Positions 13,479-15,063 of a stretch of DNA of 15,063 nucleotides are shown here, in pieces (the stretch's first letter is position 1; each line of letters starts with the position of its first letter). Location of the stretch: positions 1-15,063 of the forward strand of contig RFPW01000036.1 in the NCBI GenBank assembly GCA_009925965.1, given 5' to 3'. A program made the position numbers and the translations under genes. This DNA comes from Betaproteobacteria bacterium (GTDB taxonomy: Bacteria > Pseudomonadota > Gammaproteobacteria > Burkholderiales > Burkholderiaceae_E). Below the pieces are notes generated by a model that saw only the letters and a program-made list of their open reading frames with translations, ran no database searches and was not told where the DNA came from.

Positions 13479-15063
13479 ATCCGGGGCAAAAGCGGTGGCT
13501 TCCGATGCGGTGGCTTCCGATGATGGGGCGACCGCCAGAGCAGCGACCCAGCTGGATCTGCGTGCCTACCTGTCGTCCTTGCCCCATCTACCCGGTGTGT
13601 ACCGGATGCATGCGGCCGACGGGGCCCTGCTCTACGTCGGTAAGGCCCGCGACCTCAAAAAACGCGTGTCCAGTTATTTTCAAAAGACCCATGCGAGCCC
13701 CCGTATTGGGCTGATGGTGTCGCAGATTGCATGGCTCGAGACAACGATCACGCGAAGTGAAGCTGAAGCTTTATTGCTTGAGAACAATCTGATCAAGACG
13801 AATAAGCCGCGCTACAACATTCTTTTTCGTGACGACAAGTCCTACCCTTACGTCAAACTCAGTGGCCACCAATGGCCTCGACTAGCGTATTACCGCGGTG
13901 GGGTTGATCGTGATGGACAGTATTTCGGCCCCTACCCAAACGCTTGGTCGGTTAAAGAAAGTATCCAGGTCCTGCAGAAGGTGTTTCGGTTGCGCAGCTG
14001 CGAGGACACGGTTTTCGTTAACCGCAGCCGTCCTTGCCTGTTGGCACAGATCGACCGGTGCAGCGCGCCGTGCGTTGGGGCGATTGAGCCCGAGGCTTAT
14101 CGGGCCGATGTCGTTCAGGCCAGTCGGTTTCTGCGTGGCGAACACGGTGCTCTGATGGCCGAATTTGAATCCGCCATGTTGGAAGCTGCAGAGGATCTGC
14201 GATTTGAGGAAGCCGCAATCTATCGAAACCGGATGACGTCGCTCGGGCGGATTTTGCAGCAACAGTCGGTCGACACCGGCGGAGAGGTTGATGCGGACGT
14301 GATTGCGGTGGCGATCCAGGGCGGACGCGTCTGCGTGAATCTGGCCATGGTTCGTGGCGGACGCCATCTCGGCGATCGCCCCCATTTTCCTTCACAAGCC
14401 CAAGGGGTGGAACAAGCATGGGATCTGGCCGAAATCGTGACTGCCTTTGTATCGCAACATTATCTTGTGGCGCCGGCGCCTGCAGTCATCGTTTGCGCGA
14501 CGCCGATTCCTGAAGAGGCACAGGTGGCTCTTGAGCAGCAATCTGAGCACCCGATCACCTGGGTGCGGCAACCGCACGAGAACCGCCGCCGCTGGCTGGA
14601 ATCTTGTCAGCAGAACGCGGACATTGCTCTCGCCCGTCTCCTCGCTGAAGACGGATCCGCGCGCGCCAGAACCCGCCGACTGTTAGAGGCTTTGGGCCTC
14701 GACTCTGACCTTGAAGACGATGCCTTTGATCGTTTTCGGATCGAGTGTTTTGATATTAGCCACACCATGGGCGAAGCGACCCAGGCCTCGTGTGTGGTCT
14801 ATGAAAATCACGCGATGGTCAGCAGCCAATACCGACGATTCAACATCACGGGGATCACGCCTGGTGATGATGTTGCGGCGATGCGCCAAGTGTTGACCCG
14901 TCGTTATGGGTCGCAAACCGATGCGCCCCGCAACGACCGGCATCGGCTGCCTGATCTCGTGCTCATTGACGGTGGCAAGCATCAGCTCAATGCTTCGCGC
15001 GCTGTATTTGAAGAGTTGGGACTTGATGTCGGACTCCTGGTCGGCGTTGCGAAGGGCGAAGAC
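13471..15063 (+). CDS. uvrC: UvrABC excision nuclease subunit C, 3'-truncated by window edge
   Basis: UvrC makes both incisions around damaged DNA in nucleotide-excision repair. The frame from GTG 13471 stays open for 531 codons to the last base of the window. It shows the GIY-YIG 3'-nuclease domain (LPGVYRM near 40-46, YVGKARDLKKRVSSYF at 55-70). The cysteine cluster (SCEDTVF, RSRPCL, RCSAPC) keeps all four cysteines of the E. coli cluster. A UVR domain (about 231-257, LRFEEAAIYRNRM) and the start of the RNase H-like 5'-nuclease domain with CFDISHTMGE (catalytic Asp428) follow. The visible part ends in LLVGVAKGED; the rest of that domain and the helix-hairpin-helix tail are outside. The first 28 or so residues are non-conserved and contain a short repeat. 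GTG overlaps the nagZ stop by 8 bases, with GGGGCAGG just upstream. Confidence 0.95.
   Translation, partial: MTESGAKAVASDAVASDDGATARAATQLDLRAYLSSLPHLPGVYRMHAADGALLYVGKARDLKKRVSSYFQKTHASPRIGLMVSQIAWLETTITRSEAEALLLENNLIKTNKPRYNILFRDDKSYPYVKLSGHQWPRLAYYRGGVDRDGQYFGPYPNAWSVKESIQVLQKVFRLRSCEDTVFVNRSRPCLLAQIDRCSAPCVGAIEPEAYRADVVQASRFLRGEHGALMAEFESAMLEAAEDLRFEEAAIYRNRMTSLGRILQQQSVDTGGEVDADVIAVAIQGGRVCVNLAMVRGGRHLGDRPHFPSQAQGVEQAWDLAEIVTAFVSQHYLVAPAPAVIVCATPIPEEAQVALEQQSEHPITWVRQPHENRRRWLESCQQNADIALARLLAEDGSARARTRRLLEALGLDSDLEDDAFDRFRIECFDISHTMGEATQASCVVYENHAMVSSQYRRFNITGITPGDDVAAMRQVLTRRYGSQTDAPRNDRHRLPDLVLIDGGKHQLNASRAVFEELGLDVGLLVGVAKGED
13492..13521 (+). repeat. 15-bp perfect tandem duplication in the uvrC 5' end
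   Basis: GCGGTGGCTTCCGAT occurs twice in tandem (13492-13506 and 13507-13521), coding for Ala-Val-Ala-Ser-Asp twice. It lies in the non-conserved N-terminal leader of UvrC before the GIY-YIG domain. Each copy contains an in-frame GTG that could be an alternative start. It is likely a slippage product in an unconstrained segment. Confidence 0.85.

Noticed and set aside
13505..13714. Small + strand open frame inside the uvrC region (about 69 codons)
   Set aside because: It is out of frame with the UvrC coding frame, which is continuous from 13471 to the window end and carries all the conserved motifs.

Overview
The window is a dense, single-strand block of bacterial housekeeping genes. All 14 recognised reading frames lie on the + strand, and both ends of the window cut through genes (fabH at the left, uvrC at the right). 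The gene order is fabH'-fabD-fabG-acpP-fabF, a small YgfX-like membrane protein, mucD, lepA, lepB, rnc, era, recO, pdxJ, acpS-nagZ, uvrC'. From remembered gene orders, this points to a pseudomonadotan chromosome. The join of the fatty-acid cluster to the mucD-lepA-lepB-rnc-era-recO-pdxJ-acpS-nagZ block is most like Betaproteobacteria, or a lineage close to the beta/gamma boundary. The DNA is moderately GC-rich and even in character, and nothing looks recently acquired. I see no rRNA, tRNA, CRISPR array, insertion sequence or phage gene.

Bases 1-4040 hold type II fatty-acid synthesis: ketoacyl-ACP synthase III (5' end missing), malonyl transacylase, ketoacyl reductase, acyl carrier protein and ketoacyl synthase II. 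acpP has its own likely extended -10 promoter and a Shine-Dalgarno (SD) sequence. Bases 4053-6135 hold the YgfX-like membrane protein and a periplasmic Do-family protease (MucD). The rpoE-rseA-rseB envelope-stress genes that often precede mucD in relatives are absent. A 70-base gap before mucD carries an inverted repeat that could pair across the mucD ribosome binding site and start codon.

Bases 6235-11208 hold translation, export and RNA-processing genes: LepA, signal peptidase I, RNase III, Era and RecO. Spacings are tight, with short gaps or overlaps. Bases 11239-15063 hold PdxJ, then one uninterrupted 490-codon frame joining holo-ACP synthase (AcpS) to beta-N-acetylglucosaminidase (NagZ), then UvrC, which runs off the right edge.

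The most unusual feature is the acpS-nagZ frame. There is no stop between the two complete domains, yet a consensus SD (AGGAGG) and an ATG sit exactly at the junction. The locus could therefore make both a fusion protein and free NagZ. AcpS would activate the AcpP encoded about 9.5 kb upstream in the same block. No stretch over 300 bases lacks a gene, the longest clear gaps being about 50-100 bases, and I saw no intrinsic terminator.
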